The notes: generated by a model not told the origin, from the sequence alone. Positions 35,687 to 48,253 are shown, counted from the first letter of the stretch. The stretch: DNA of 64,000 nucleotides from Hevea brasiliensis (GCF_030052815.1 NC_079494.1:37806467-37870466), one strand, 5' to 3'. A program made the numbers and translations.

Positions 35687-37405
35687 TCCAGGATCCACTC
35701 ATTCCTACATTTGCATCAAACTACCCATAGAGAGGGGAATTCCAGTAGAGGAGTGTGATCAAGACATTCTGGTCACAAATCCACTAGGCCACAGTGTGAT
35801 AGTGAATAAAGTGTATAAAGGCTGCCCGTTGAGGATTCAGGGGTATGAATTCTCGGCAGACCTAATTGAATTGCCCTTCCACGAGTTTGACGTGATTTTG
35901 ATAATGGATTGGTTGTCACGTCATCAGGCAATAGTTGATTGAAAATTGAAGAGGATTTCTCTAAAAACTTCTAAGGGTAATGAGATCACTGTTGTGGGTG
36001 AAAGGATAGATTTCCTGTCCAATGTTATCTCAGCCACGGTTGCAAAAAGATTGATGAGAAAAGGCTGTGAAGCTTACCTAGCACATGTGGTTGATACTAG
36101 GCAGGCTAAGCCAAACTTGGGTGACATACCCACAGTAAGAGACTTCCCAAATGTATTTCCTGAAGAGTTGCCTGGTTTACCACCAGAAAGGGAAGTTGAA
36201 TTTGCTATTGAGGTAATGCCGGGTACAGCACCCATTTCTATTGCTCCTTATAGGATGGCACCCACTGAATTGAGGGAGTTGAAAACTCAGTTGCAAGAGT
36301 TGCTTGATAAGGGGTTCATACGCCCCAGTGTGTCACCATGGGGAGCTCGGTCTTTGTTGTGAAGAAGAAGAATGGAACCTTGAGATTGTGCATTGATTAC
36401 CGGCAGTTGAACAAGGTAACTGTGAAGAATAAATATCCATTACCTAGAATTGACGATCTGTTTGATCAGTTGAAGGGAGCCGGTGTATTTTCAAAAATTG
36501 ATCTCAGATCAGGGTATCATCAGTTGAGGGTAAAGGATGCAGATGTGCCAAAAACTGCATTCAGAACCCGGTATGGGCACTATGAATTTCTAGTGATGCC
36601 GTTTGGGTTAACAAATGCACCAGCAGCATTTATGGACTTTATGAACCGTATCTTCCATCCATACTTAGATCGGTTTGTAGTGGTCTTTATTGATGATATT
36701 CTGGTGTATTCCAAGACCAAGGAAGAACATGATAAACATTTGAGGATTGTTCTGCAAACCCTGCGAGAAATGAAGCTGTATGCTAATTTGTCCAAGTGTG
36801 ACTTCTGGATGAGTGAGATCTCTTTTCTTGGACACATAGTGTCAGCTGAAGGGATTAGAGTGGATCCCAAAAAGATAGAAGCAGTGATGGAATGGAAGCC
36901 TCCCAGAAATACAACTGAGGTCAAAAGTTTCTTGGGGCTAGCTGGGTATTACAAAAGATTTGTGAAGGGATTTTCCTTAATAGCTGCTCCAATGACCAAG
37001 TTGTTATAAAAGAATGTCAGATTTGACTGGAATGACAAGTGTCAGGCTAGTTTTGAGAAGTTAAAGGCTATGTTGACAGAGGCACCAATGTTAACACAGC
37101 CAGTGTTGGGAAAGGATTTTGTGGTCTACAGTGATGCCTCTCATAATAGGTTAGGGAGTGTATTGATGCAAGAGGGGAAGGTGGTCGCTTATGCTTCCAG
37201 ACAGCTACGGCCACATGAACAGAATTACCCTACCCATGATCTAGAGCTTGCAGCAATTATCTTCGCACTGAAAATATGGAGGCACTACTTATATGGTGAA
37301 AAGTGCTACATTTACACAGACCACAAAAGTCTAAAATATTTGCCAACCCAAAAGGAGCTCAATCTTAGACATAGGCGATGGATTGAGTTCCTAAAGGACT
37401 ATGAT
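35687..37405 (+). pseudogene. Element G pol, duplicated first copy (protease to RNase H)
   Basis: Continues G's protease after LTR H: PGSTHSYIC, LPFHEFDVILIMDWLSRHQA, stop TGA 35940-35942, linker with [21 protein letters not shown] (36338-37009) with [13 protein letters not shown] and [10 protein letters not shown], stop TAA 37007-37009, RNase H (37070-37403) with [25 protein letters not shown] frameshift at 36345 falls where the other copy reads CTCCGGTGCTG. Both stops are also found at the same codons in 54136-56527, so this is a duplicate of already dead sequence. It ends at 37402-37405 with TGAT shared between pol and an LTR tail. Confidence 0.92.
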
Positions 37406-37483
37406 AAATGGCTTAAATAAATTATATTTCATAAACTATATTCAAAATTATGACAAAAATTGATTAAGGAAAAATAGAGTGTG
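37402..37483 (+). repeat. Left part of the truncated 5' LTR tail of element I
   Basis: About 80 bp matching the I/H LTR from GATAAATGGC to GAGTGTG, cut on the left by the join to G pol and on the right by insertion of F. It resumes at 46140. Confidence 0.88.
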
Positions 37484-40400
37484 TGTAACACCCTCTCGGT
37501 AGCACTCCGTACATTCTACTGTTCCGGTGACCGATGTCGGTTCGGACAGCTAGAATGTCCGGAAAAATATTTAAACTAAAGTCAGGAATCATAATTAACT
37601 CAAATATTAACAAGAAAAATTTAGTAAAAATTTTAGAAATAAAATACAACCAAGTTAAACGAGCCGGTGCCCAAGCGATGGGTAACCAGAGGTAAGTTGC
37701 GGTTCTCGCAACGAGGAGCCCTAGACCCGAAAAAAAATTCATAAAATAATTTTTGGGACTCCAGAGAAGGGTCATTGAGGTTCCTATGGCATTAGAATGC
37801 CAAGAAAATATTTAGAAAAATTTTTCAATCGGTACAGACAATTTTGACCCGTTAAGCCAAACGGAGGGCATTTTGGTCATTTCGCCTTCAGAGGTGATTT
37901 TTGGCTGACTTGTCCAGTTGAGTAAATAATTAATATGACATAAAATATGGATAAACATTACTAGAAATTAAATTGAAGATGAGTAGTGGAGGAAAGAAAA
38001 GAAAGTGAAGAAAAAGCTTATTTATGACATCATTGTGATGTCATTTAAAATTGCCAACCAATCACCATTAAGTAACCATTTGACTAACTAATAAAAGAGC
38101 TAAATAAAGACCAAGGAAGACCAAAAACCAGCTGCCTTCTCTTCAGCCAAAAACGTGAGTTTCTCTTCTTCCTCCCTCCATTGATGTTCAATCAGGCAAG
38201 CTTAATTTCCTACCTTGTTTCACCATAAAACCCTAACCCCGCTTCATTAAAATTTTACCCTACACCTTAAACAAGCTTTTGGCAGCCAAGAAGAGGAAAG
38301 AAAGAGAAGTTTGAGTTGGGAAAAAAACTACCCTAATCAAGGTTAGTGCACTATATACCTAAAACTCTTTAATTTCATGAAATGGAACTTGAATTTAGTA
38401 AGAAAATGTAATTTAAATGAACAAAATTCATGTGTATGTGTACATGAGTTTTGGCTGCCCTAGTGAAGGAATAGGAAGGAGTGTTTTTGATGAGCTTGAA
38501 GTGAACTAGAATCATGTAGGAAGTTTATAAACATAAGAATAATAAGTTGGTATGCTAACTAAGGCATTTTGTAGAAAACCTAATGTGAAGCTAGGGTTTT
38601 GGGGAGTGAAAATTGACTTGGCTTAGGAAATTGTTAGAGAACATTTTAATGGTCAATTAGTGACCATCTTAGGTAAGTTGACCATAAAATGGACTGAAAA
38701 ATAGGATTGCAAAGTGAAGTTGCAGGCTGCCCTAGGACAGCAGCAGAGGGACTGAAAATTCAGTCCACTTGCACTGCCATAACTTGGGCTGTGTTGGTCC
38801 AATTTGTGTTTGGCTAATTGGACATGAAACTAGGCTTATAATGGCACATTTTTGCTGAAGAAACCATGCCCAAAAGACCAAAGCAAGAGGACCAAAACTT
38901 GGCCCCAATCTGGATACCCTGCAAACAGCCCCTGCAGAAATGACCAAATGAACAGTAACTGTTCATTTGGCCATAACTCACTGTAGATATGGTCAATTGA
39001 CCTGAAATTTTTACAGCAACAAGATAAGATATAGACAAACAACTTTCATGAGGGACACAAATCTAAATTATGCCATTAACCTAATCAAATCATTGAGCAA
39101 AGTGAAGTTTACTGTACTGAGATTTCCAGAATTTTCATTTGAGCAGTAATGTTTGGATGGCTATAACTCTCTCTAGAAAACTCGGATTTAGACGATTCTT
39201 GAACCGATGAAAACCTAAGGCATAGTAGAACATTTCATATGAAGAAAGTTAGGCCAAATTATGAACTTAACTTGATCAAATTACTGACCAAAGTTGGACC
39301 AAAATCTGCCAAAACCCAAAAGTGCAGCATGAACAGTATACGTGAACAGTAAACTTATTTTGGCCATAACTTGAGCTACAAAACTCCAAATGGAGTGATT
39401 CAAAAAAAGAAATTCAACTAGACAAAATAAGGAACAACTTTCATGTTTACCATTTCCTCAAATTCCCACTGTAGAAATATCAAATGGAACAATAAAGATG
39501 AAGCACCAAATCTGAAAATTTTGTTCAATTAGCATTAAGCTTAGAAATGGTATTGGCAACCAATACCAACAAGTTTTAAATACAAAATGTGGTATGTTTG
39601 GGGTGTTAAAACCAATACACCTATTTTCTATCCAAAAGTCAACATTTTTGTTGACCAATGAGGTGAATAGTGACACCAAAACCAAAAATTGGCAATTTTG
39701 CCAAAATGACCTAAGCTTTGAGAAAGTGACCAAAACTAACAAGTTTTGAATACAAAATGTGGTATGTTGGGAGTATTAAAACCAATGTACCTATTGTTTA
39801 TGCAAAAGTCAACATTTCAGGTGACTAATGAAATGAATAGTGACATGAAAACTTAAAATTCAAAAATTGTGAAACTTAAAAATGCAAAATGCCCTAGTAG
39901 GCCTAATGTGATTGGTTTGGATAGTTTGGCATGCCAATAGGGTATTGTTTTAGCAGTACTGCGAAAGGAAAGGCTTTATGCCTGTATTCATGGCTTTATG
40001 CCCGTATCCATGGCTTTTATGCCCGTATTCATGGCTTTTATGTCGATTATGTGATATCATGGCTTTTTAGCCATATTGACTGCATACGTGGTTGGCGCTC
40101 ACGTCCCATGGTATGACGCCCGAGGCACCATCGGTGTCCAACGACCGTTATCCATCCGATCGTCCAAAGATAGGTTACTTGCGCATGGAAAAGTATAACT
40201 GTGATTGAACTGATTATTAAAGAAAATACGAAAATTAAGTATCAGGAATGATTACAAAAATACAAAGAAGCTCAATATCATGAAGAAAATAATTAACGAA
40301 ATGCATGAAGAAGTTAATATCATGAAACATGATTAGCCCTCGACTACACAATAAGTTAGTAATTATTCATTTCTTATGAACACAATAGCAAGGAAATTAT

Positions 40401-41089
40401 TATTTTTATTTGCATATTGTATTTTCTTGTATTATTGGCACCACTAAGCTTTATGCTTAGCGCGTCGCTTTTGCAACGCGTAGGTACTGAAGATTTGGAC
40501 AGAGGGCCCAGTAGACCACAGATTGGGTAAGGCCGTTCACAGTTCTGCATAGTGTCCGTGTCACCTCAACTTCTGTAGTGCATTGGTAAGACACTAGGTG
40601 TCATTTTGGCATTCTGTAATAAATTTTGATTTTCTCATATGTAATGAAACTTATGTAATGTATTTTGATTTTCATGTAAATAATGCAAATTTGTGCTTGT
40701 AAATGGAAAAGTGAATATTGATCTGTGACTGTTACATGACTATCAAACGAGATGAATGATTGAGAATTGAAATTGAGAAATGAATGGTTGACAAATGTTG
40801 AGATGATGATTATTGGAGTTTGAGACTAATTGAATACGAATATATGAATATTGGAAGTGTTTTTCACAGGTTCCGAAGAACTGTTTTCTCCATTTTTAGC
40901 CGGTACTCCGCCGGATTTTCTTTAAAATTTTCGGAACCTCAAATAAATTACAATTTCAATAAATGAATTATAATTCACAAGTTATATTCAAAAGGAAGAA
41001 TAAAAATGAATTAAGATAAAATAGAGTGCTTGGCACACTAAGTGGCATAACTTGCTCGGCTACACTGTAGTCGGGTAAGGGGCATCACA
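37484..41089 (+). repeat. 5' LTR of element F (3606 bp)
   Basis: TGTAACACCC to GGGGCATCACA. Donor-like CAAG/GTTAGTG at 38338-38348, GTCCAATT/AATTGGAC inverted repeat at 38798-38823, GGTCAATTGACC palindrome at 38991-39002, an extra block of about 400 bp (39050-39450) not found in H, minisatellite 39972-40055, paired stem-loops 40444-40480. No genes. Confidence 0.93.
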
Positions 41090-41094
41090 TTTAG

Positions 41095-41106
41095 TGGTAT
41101 CAGAGC
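41095..41106 (+). other. PBS of element F
   Basis: TGGTATCAGAGC, complementary to the 3' end of initiator tRNA-Met, five bases after the LTR. Confidence 0.92.
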
Positions 41107-41216
41107 ACGGTTTAGGCGTTTCTGGGCCTAGATTGAGTCCATACCATGCATTGCATTTGTAAGAGTCGAGGTGACACTAATGCAGATCTGTTTGTCTTTG
41201 TTATTTTGAATAGGAT

Positions 41217-42479
41217 ATGGACCCTTCATCTCAGAGAGCTGTTGAGGAGGAAGTGGAGAGTCATGATCCACCTGCAGTAGCTGAGACTGGGGGTAGGGGA
41301 GAACCTACTCCACCAGCTCAAGCAGAGCCTGCTCAGCCTCCACAGGCCATGTTCCAGCAAATGGCCGATTTCTTTAGACAAATGGCAGGGGTAATGCCAG
41401 CACCACCACCACCACCACCAGCTCCACAGCAGAAATCACACCTGGAAAAACTGAGGAAGTTTGGAGCAGTGGACTTCTATGGTAAGAGAGAAGATGATTA
41501 TGTTGCAGCTGATAATTGGTTGAACAGAACAGGCAGAGTTCTAAAACAACTCCACTGCACCCCAGAGCAAAATTTAGAGGCTGCCATATCTCTGTTGCAA
41601 GATGATGCCTATGAGTGGTAGGACACGGTATCCAGTGAAGTGCAGCCAGAAGTTATGACATGGGACTTCTTTCTCTCCGAGTTTAAGAAGAAATATGTGG
41701 GTACTGTATACCTGGAAGAGAGAAGAAGGGAATTCATTAACCTGAGGCAGAAACAGTTGTCAGTGGCTGAATATGAGAAGGAATTTGTTTGATTAAGCCG
41801 CTATGGAAGGGAGATAGTCCCTAATGAAGCTGAAAGATGTAAGAGATTTGAAGAGGGACTAAATGACAACATCAAGATCCAGCTCACTGCCTTGGGAATC
41901 ACTGACTTCACCAAGATAGTGGAAGCTGCATTAAAAGTGGAGAAAGTGAGAATAAATGAACAAAATAGGAAAGATAGGCAGCGTAAGAGGGAATTTGGAC
42001 CAGGACAGTCAAGTATACCAACTGATAGTAAGAAGTTTAAGGGTTCTAGTTCACAAGATCAGACACAGGGCCACAGAGGCCAAATTGGAATATCTATAGC
42101 TAGTTTCCCGGGCACAATAACAAGGGGATCAACCCCAAAGCTTGAATGTATGCATTGTGGTAGAAGACACAGAGGGGAGTGTCGACTGTTAACTCGAGAG
42201 TGTTTCAAATGTGGGGCTACGGATCATTTCATAAGAGATTGCCCTCAGAGGAGTGGTTCAATAGCTCCGGTACAAGTTGATAGACCTTCCCCTATAGTTC
42301 AAAGGGGTAAAAGATCGGGTAGAGCAGAAACGGCTGACATTACACAGAAGATTGTTTCTGAGACAGTTGAAAAGCCCGAAGTCAGGGTGGCACCACAAGT
42401 ATATGCTATGGAAGCTCAGGAAGAGCCAAACCCAGACACTGATGAGGCGATACAAGGAAGTGAAGAAACAAGGAGGTAG
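41217..42479 (+). pseudogene. Element F gag, fused to a pol tail remnant
   Basis: One frame of 421 codons from ATG 41217 (MDPSSQRAVEEEVESHDPP), placed directly after TTTTGAATAG/GATATGG, to TAG 42477-42479, broken by two stops: TAG 41619-41621 (Trp in relatives) and TGA 41790-41792 (Arg in relatives). Order: Pro/Gln-rich N-terminus, gag core (LRKFGAVDFYGKREDD, LQDDAYEW, FKKKYVG, SVAEYEKEF), basic linker, zinc knuckles CMHCGRRHRGEC and CFKCGATDHFIRDC. After AMEAQEEP the frame passes into DEAIQGSEETRR, which aligns with EEATWESEETMR of the chromodomain tail, marking the pol deletion join. Both stops are single transitions, so decay is slight. Confidence 0.9.
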
Positions 42480-42530
42480 CAACTCCCCGATTACTTAAGT
42501 CAGGTAAATTTCGAGGACGAAATTTAAATT

Positions 42531-42542
42531 AGAGGGAAAGAG
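42531..42542 (+). other. Polypurine tract of element F
   Basis: AGAGGGAAAGAG directly before the 3' LTR, preceded by the conserved GGTAAATTTCGAGGACG block. Confidence 0.85.
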
Positions 42543-42543
42543 T

Positions 42544-45500
42544 TGTAACACCCTCCCGGTAGCACTCCGTACATTCTACTATTCCGATGACCGGTGTCGG
42601 TCCGGACAGCTAGAATGTCCAGAAAAATATTTAAACTAAAGTCAGGAATCATAATTAACTCAAATATTAACAAGAAAAATTTAGTAAAAATTTTAGAAAT
42701 AAAATACAACCAAGTTAAACGAGCCGGTGCCCAAGCGATGGGTAACCAGAGGTAAGTTGCGGTTCTCGCAACGAGGAGCCCTAGACCCGGAAAAAAATTC
42801 ATAAAATAATTTTTGGGGCTCCAGAGAAGGGTCATTGAGGTTCCTATGGCATTAGAATGCCAAGAAAATATTTAGAAAAATTTTTCAATCGGTACAGACA
42901 ATTTTGACCCGTTAAGCCAAACGGAGGGCATTTTGGTCATTTCGCCTTTAGAGGTGATTTTTGACCGACTTGTCCAGTTGAGTAAATAATTAATATGACA
43001 TAAAATATGGATAAACATTACTAGAAATTAAATTGAAGATGAGTAGTGGAGGAAAGAAAAGAAAGTGAAGAAAAAGCTTATTTATGACATCATTGTGATG
43101 TCATTTAAAATTGCCAACCAATCACCATTAAGTAACCATTTGACTAACTAATAAAAGAGCTAAATAAAGACCAAGGAAGACCAAAAACCAGCTGCCTTCT
43201 CTTCAGCCAAAAACGTGAGTTTCTCTTCTTCCTCCCTCCATTGATGTTCAATCAAGCAAGCTTAATTTCCTACCTTGTTTCACCATAAAACCCTAACCCC
43301 GCTTCATTAAAATTTTACCCTACACCTTAAACAAGCTTTTGGCAGCCTAGAAGAGGAAAGAAAGAGAAGTTTGAGTTGGGAAAAAAACTGCCCTATTCAA
43401 GGTTAGTGCACTATATACCTAAAACTCTTTAATTTCATGAAATGGAACTTGAATTTAGTAAGAAAATGTAATTTAAATGAACAAAATTCATGTGTATGTG
43501 TACATGAGTTTTGGCTGCCCTAGTGAAGGAATAGGAAGGAGTGTTTTTGATGAGCTTGAAGTGAACTAGAATTATGTAGGAAGTTTATAAACATAAGAAT
43601 AATAAGTTGGTATGCTAACTAAGGCATTTTGTAGAAAACCTAATGTGAAGCTAGGGTTTTGGGGAGTGAAAATTGACTTGGCTTAGGAAATTGTTAGAGC
43701 ACATTTTAATGGTCAATTAGTGACCATCTTAGGTAAGTTGACCATAAAATGGACTGAAAAATAGGATTGCAAAGGGAAGTTGCAGTCGCCCTAGACAAGA
43801 AAGCAGAGGGACTGAAAATTCAGTCCACTTGCACTACCATAACTTGGGCTGTGTTGGTCCAATTTGTGTTTGGCCAATTGGACATGAAACTAGGCTTATA
43901 ATGGCACATTTTCGCTGAAGAAACCATGCCCAAAAGACCAAAGCAAGAGGACCAAAACTTGGCCCCAATCCAGATACCCTGCAAACAGCCCCTGCAGAAA
44001 TGACCAAATGAACAGGCCATAACTCACTGTAGATATGGTCAATTGACCTGAAATTTTTACAGCAACAAGATTAGATATAGACAAACAACTTTCATTAAGG
44101 AAACCAATCTAAATTATGCCATTAACCTAATCAAATCATTGAGCAAAGTGAAGTTTACTGTACTGAGATTTCTAGAATTTTCATTTGAGCAGTAATGTTT
44201 GAATGGCTATAACTCTCTCTAGAAAACTCGGATTTAGGTGATTCTTGAACCGATGAAAACCTAAGGCATAGTAGAACATTTCATATGAAGAAAGTTAGGC
44301 CAAATTATGAACTTAACTTGATCAAATTACTGACCAAAGTTGGACCAAAATCTGCCAAAACCCAAAAGTGCAGCATGAACAGTACACGTGAACAATAAAC
44401 TTATTTTGGCCATAACTTGAGCTACAAAACTCCAAATGGAGTGATTCAAAAAAACAAATTCAACTAGACAAAATAAGGAACAACTTTCATGTTTACCATT
44501 TCCTCAAATTCCCACTATAGAAATATCAAATGGAACAATAAAGATGAAGCACCAAATCTGAAAATTTTGTTCAATTAGCATTAAGCTTAGAAATGGTGTT
44601 GGCAACTAATACCAACAAGTTTTAAATACAAAATGTGGTATGTTTGGGGTGTTAAAACCAATACACCTATTTTCTATCCAAAAGTCAACATTTTTGTTGA
44701 CCAATGAGGTGAATAGTGACACCAAAACCAAAAATTGGCAATTTTGCCAAAATGACCTAAGCTTTGAGAAAGTGACCAAAACTAACAAGTTTTGAATACA
44801 AAATGTGGTATGTTGGGAGTATTAAAACCAATGTACCTATTGTTTATGCAAAAGTCAACATTTTAGTTGACTAATGAAATTAATAGTGACATGAAAACTT
44901 AAAATTAAAAAATTGTGAAACTTAAAAATGCAAAATGCCCTAGTAGGCCTAATGTGATTGGTTTGGATAGTTTGGCATGCCAATAGGGTATTGTTTTAGC
45001 AGTACTGCGAAAGGAAAGGCTTTATGCCTGTATTCATGGCTTTATGCCCGTATCCATGGCTTTTATGCCCGTATTCATGGCTTTTATGTCGATTATGTGA
45101 TATCATGGCTTTTTAGCCATATTGACTGCATACGTGGTTGACGTTCTGCGTCCCATGGTATGACGGCCCGAGGCACCGCGGTGTCCAGTGCCAACGACCC
45201 GTTATCCAGTCCGATTCAAAGATAGGTTACTTAGGCATGGAAAAGTATAACTGTGATTGAACTGATTATTAAAGAAAATACGAAAATTAAGTATCAGGAA
45301 TGATTACAAAAATACAAAGAAGCTCAATATCATGAAGAAAATAATTAACGAAATGCATGAAGAAGTTAATATCATGAAACATGATTAGCCCTCGACTACA
45401 CAATAAGTTAGTAATTATTCATTTCTTATGAACACAATAGCAAGGAAATTATTATTTTTATTTGCATATTGTATTTTCTTGTATTATTGGCACCACTAAG

Positions 45501-46139
45501 CTTTATGCTTAGCGTCGCTTTGCAACGCTGTAGGTAATCAAGATTTGGACAGAGGGCCCAGAGACCACGATTGGGTAAGGCCGTTCACGATTACGCATAG
45601 TGTCCGTGTCACCTCAACTTCATAGTGCATTGGTAGGACACTAGGTGTCATTTTGGCATTCTGTAATAAATTTTGATTTTTTTTCATAAGTAATGAAACT
45701 TATGTAATGTATTTTGATTTTCATGTAAATAATGCAAATTTGTGCTTGTAAATGGAAAAGTGAATATTGATCTCATGGATCATACATGACTATCAAACGA
45801 GATGAATGATTGAGAATTGAAATTGAGAAATGAATGGTTGACAAATGTTGAGATGATGATTATTGGAGTTTGAGACTAATTGAATACGAATATATGAATA
45901 TTGGAAGTGTTTTTCACAGGTTCCGAAGAACTGTTTTCTCCATTTTTAGCCGGTACTCCGCCGGATTTTCTTTAAAATTTTCGGAACCTCAAATAAATTA
46001 CAATTTCAATAAATGAATTATAATTCACAAGTTATATTCAAAAGGAAGAATAAAAATGAATTAAGATAAAATAGAGTGCTCGGCACACTGAGTGGCATAA
46101 CTTGCTCGGCTACACTGTAGTCGGGTAAGGGGCGTCACA
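42544..46139 (+). repeat. 3' LTR of element F (3596 bp)
   Basis: Close copy of 37484-41089, ending GGGGCGTCACA. Differences are few and bunched at CAG/CTG and CG sites (43782-43806, 44010-44020, 45510-45640). Donor-like site at 43398-43408, minisatellite 45018-45101, paired stem-loops 45496-45528. Confidence 0.93.
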
Positions 46140-46204
46140 GTGTGCCGATACATCGTGTGGCATTGCTTACTCGGGTATGCTGTACACGGGTAAGGGGTGT
46201 CACA
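46140..46204 (+). repeat. Right part of the 5' LTR tail of element I
   Basis: Continues the H/I-type LTR after F's target duplication, from GTGTGCCGATACAT to GGGGTGTCACA, then passes into a PBS. Confidence 0.9.
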
Positions 46205-46209
46205 TTTAG

Positions 46210-46221
46210 TGGTATCAGAGC
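46210..46221 (+). other. PBS of element I
   Basis: TGGTATCAGAGC five bases after the LTR tail. Confidence 0.92.
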
Positions 46222-46331
46222 ACGGTTTAGGCGTTTTTGGACCTAGATTGAGTCCATACCATGCATTGCATTTGTAAGAGTCGAGGTGACACTAATGCAG
46301 ATCTGTTTGTCTTTCTTATTTTGAATAGGAT

Positions 46332-47348
46332 GTGGACCCTTCATCACAGAGAGCAGTCGAGGAGGAAGTGGAGAGTCATGCTCCACCTGCACCAGCTGAG
46401 ACTGGGGGTATGGGAGAACCTGCTCCGCCAGCTCAAGCAGAGCCTGCTCCGCCAGCTCAAGCAGAGCCTGCTCAGCCTCCACAGGCCATGCTCCAGCAAA
46501 TGGCCAATTTTTTCAGATAAATGGCTGGGGTAATGCCAGCAGCACCACCACCACCAGCTCCACAGCAGAAATCACACCTGGAAAGGCTAAGAAAATTTGG
46601 AGCAGTGGACTTCTTCGGCAAGAGAGAAGATGATTCTGTTGCAGCCGAAAACTGGTTGAATAGAACAGGTAGAGTCCTAAAACAACTCCACTGCACCCCA
46701 GAGCAAAACTTGGAAGCTGCTGTATCTCTGCTGCAAGACGATGCCTATGAATGGTGGGACACGGTATCCAGTGAAGTGCAGCCAGAAGCTATAACTTGGG
46801 ACTTCTTTCTCTCAGAATTCAAGAAGAAATATGTGGGTATTGTGTACCTGAAAGAGAGAAGAAAAGAGTTTATTAATCTGAGGCAGAGACAGTTGTCAGT
46901 GGTCGAGTATGAGAAGGAATTCGTTCGATTAAGCCGCTACGGAAGGGAGATAGTCCCTAATGAAGCTGAAAGGTGTAAGAGATTTGAAGAGGGACTACAT
47001 GAAAACATAAAGATCCAGCTCACTACCTTGGGAATCACAGAATTTACCAAGTTAGTGGAAGCTGCAATAAAGGTTGAAAAAGTAAGAATCAGTGAGCAGA
47101 CTAGAAGGGATAGACAACAGAAGAGGGGACCAGGTCAGTCTAGTTCAGCTCCTGCATCTGGGAAGAAGTTCAGAGGTCCATCTGCACAGAGTTTGGGTCA
47201 GCCACAAGGTCAGGGTCACCTCGGGGCCCAGCCACGCTTTACCCCTAGAGAGGTCACCCACACCATCGTGAGGCGCCTCTCCAGGGATGGGGTTCAGGGG
47301 ACCAGCCCCAGTATCTTCTGCATGTCCACACTATTTGAAATGGCATAA
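46332..47348 (+). pseudogene. Element I gag (N-terminus and core)
   Basis: The expected start codon is GTG (46332-46334) where F has ATG, so initiation is impaired. The frame reads DPSSQRAVEEEVESHAPP, a duplicated PAQAEPAPPAQAEP stretch, then TAA at 46518-46520 where F has CAA. 46521-47348 stays in the same frame: LRKFGAVDFFGKREDDS, LQDDAYEWWDTVSSEVQP, FKKKYVG, YEKEFVRLSRYGREI, ending after a frameshift at about 47250-47290. Acceptor-like TTTTGAATAG/GATG precedes it. It would build the particle shell. Confidence 0.9.
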
Positions 47349-47781
47349 GGGGGAGTGTTGGAGAGTGACTGGTGCCTGCTTAAGGTGTGGGTCAACAGAG
47401 CATCAGTTGAAGAACTGTCCACGCAGAACGACTACAGCTGCTCCAACACAAGCAGACAGACCCGCTCCTGCACCACAAAGGGGTAGGAAATCTGGCAAAT
47501 CTGAGGCAGTGGGACCATCACAGAGGCCTGCATCTGAGCCAGCAGAGAGGCCAGATAACAGACCACCTGCCAGAGCCTATGCCATTAGAGCTCAGGAGGA
47601 GCAAGATGCCCCGGATGTCATCAGGGGTACGTTCTCCCTCTACAATACACCTGTGCATGCATTGGTGGATCCAGGATCCACTCATTCATACATCTGCATC
47701 AACCTACCCGTAGAAAGGGGGATACTAGTAGGGGAGAGTGACCAAGACATTCAGTCGAGAATCCATTGGGCCACAATGTAG
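47287..47781 (+). pseudogene. Element I gag zinc knuckles and protease start
   Basis: Second frame of I's gag-pol. The first knuckle reads CPHYLKWHKGEC, with Tyr replacing the second Cys; the second, CLRCGSTEHQLKNC, is intact. A basic Pro/Ala-rich linker leads to the protease active site HALVDPGSTHSYIC, whose catalytic Asp is present. The frame ends at TAG 47779-47781 after a shift near 47750, where A reads CATTCTGGTCACTAAT and this copy CATTCAGTCGAGAAT. Confidence 0.9.
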
Positions 47782-48253
47782 TGGTGAACAAAGTATACAA
47801 GGGTTGCCCGTTAAGGATTGTGGGTATGATTTCTTGGAAGACCTAATTGAGTTGCCCTTCCATGAGTTTGACGTGATTTTGGGAATGGACTGGTTGTCAC
47901 GTCATCAGGCAATAGTTGATTGCAAATTGAAGAGAATTTCTTTGAAAACTCCTGAGGGTAATGAGATCACAGTTGTGGAAGAAAGGACAGATTTCTTGTC
48001 CAATGTCATATCAGCCATAGTTGCAAGAAGAATGATGAGAAAAGGCTGTGAAGCCTACCTAGCACATGTGGTGGATACTAGGCAGACTAAGCCAAACCTG
48101 AGTGACATACCCACAGTAAAAGACTTCCCAGATGTGTTTCCTGAAGAATTGCCTGGTTTGCCACCAGAAAGGGAAGTTGAATTTGCTATTGAGACACTGC
48201 CGCACAAAGACCCATTTCCATTGCTCCTTATAGGATGGCACCCACAGAATTGA
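47738..48253 (+). pseudogene. Element I protease C-terminus and linker to RT
   Basis: Third frame: DLIELPFHEFDVILGMDWLS and [20 protein letters not shown] of protease, then [16 protein letters not shown] and [18 protein letters not shown] of the linker, shifting out of frame at about 48190 where A has CCGGGTACAACACC and this copy CCGCACAAAGACC. Otherwise intact. Confidence 0.88.

Larger units (their letters stand above)
37484..46139 (+). mobile_element. Element F: young gypsy element with gag but no pol (8656 bp)
   Basis: Two complete, closely matching LTRs, PBS, gag, a purine tract and a perfect target duplication GTGTG (37479-37483 and 46140-46144). Protease, RT, RNase H and most of integrase are absent: gag is joined directly to the last codons of the chromodomain tail. 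Such an element could only have moved with enzymes from a relative. It landed in the 5' LTR tail of I. Its LTRs share their 5' part with A, H and I, and their middle (minisatellite) with E. Confidence 0.93.

Noticed and set aside
41095..41106. tRNA gene fragment (GCTCTGATACCA complement)
   Set aside because: Only 12-13 nt match, at the exact PBS position after an LTR; there is no cloverleaf.
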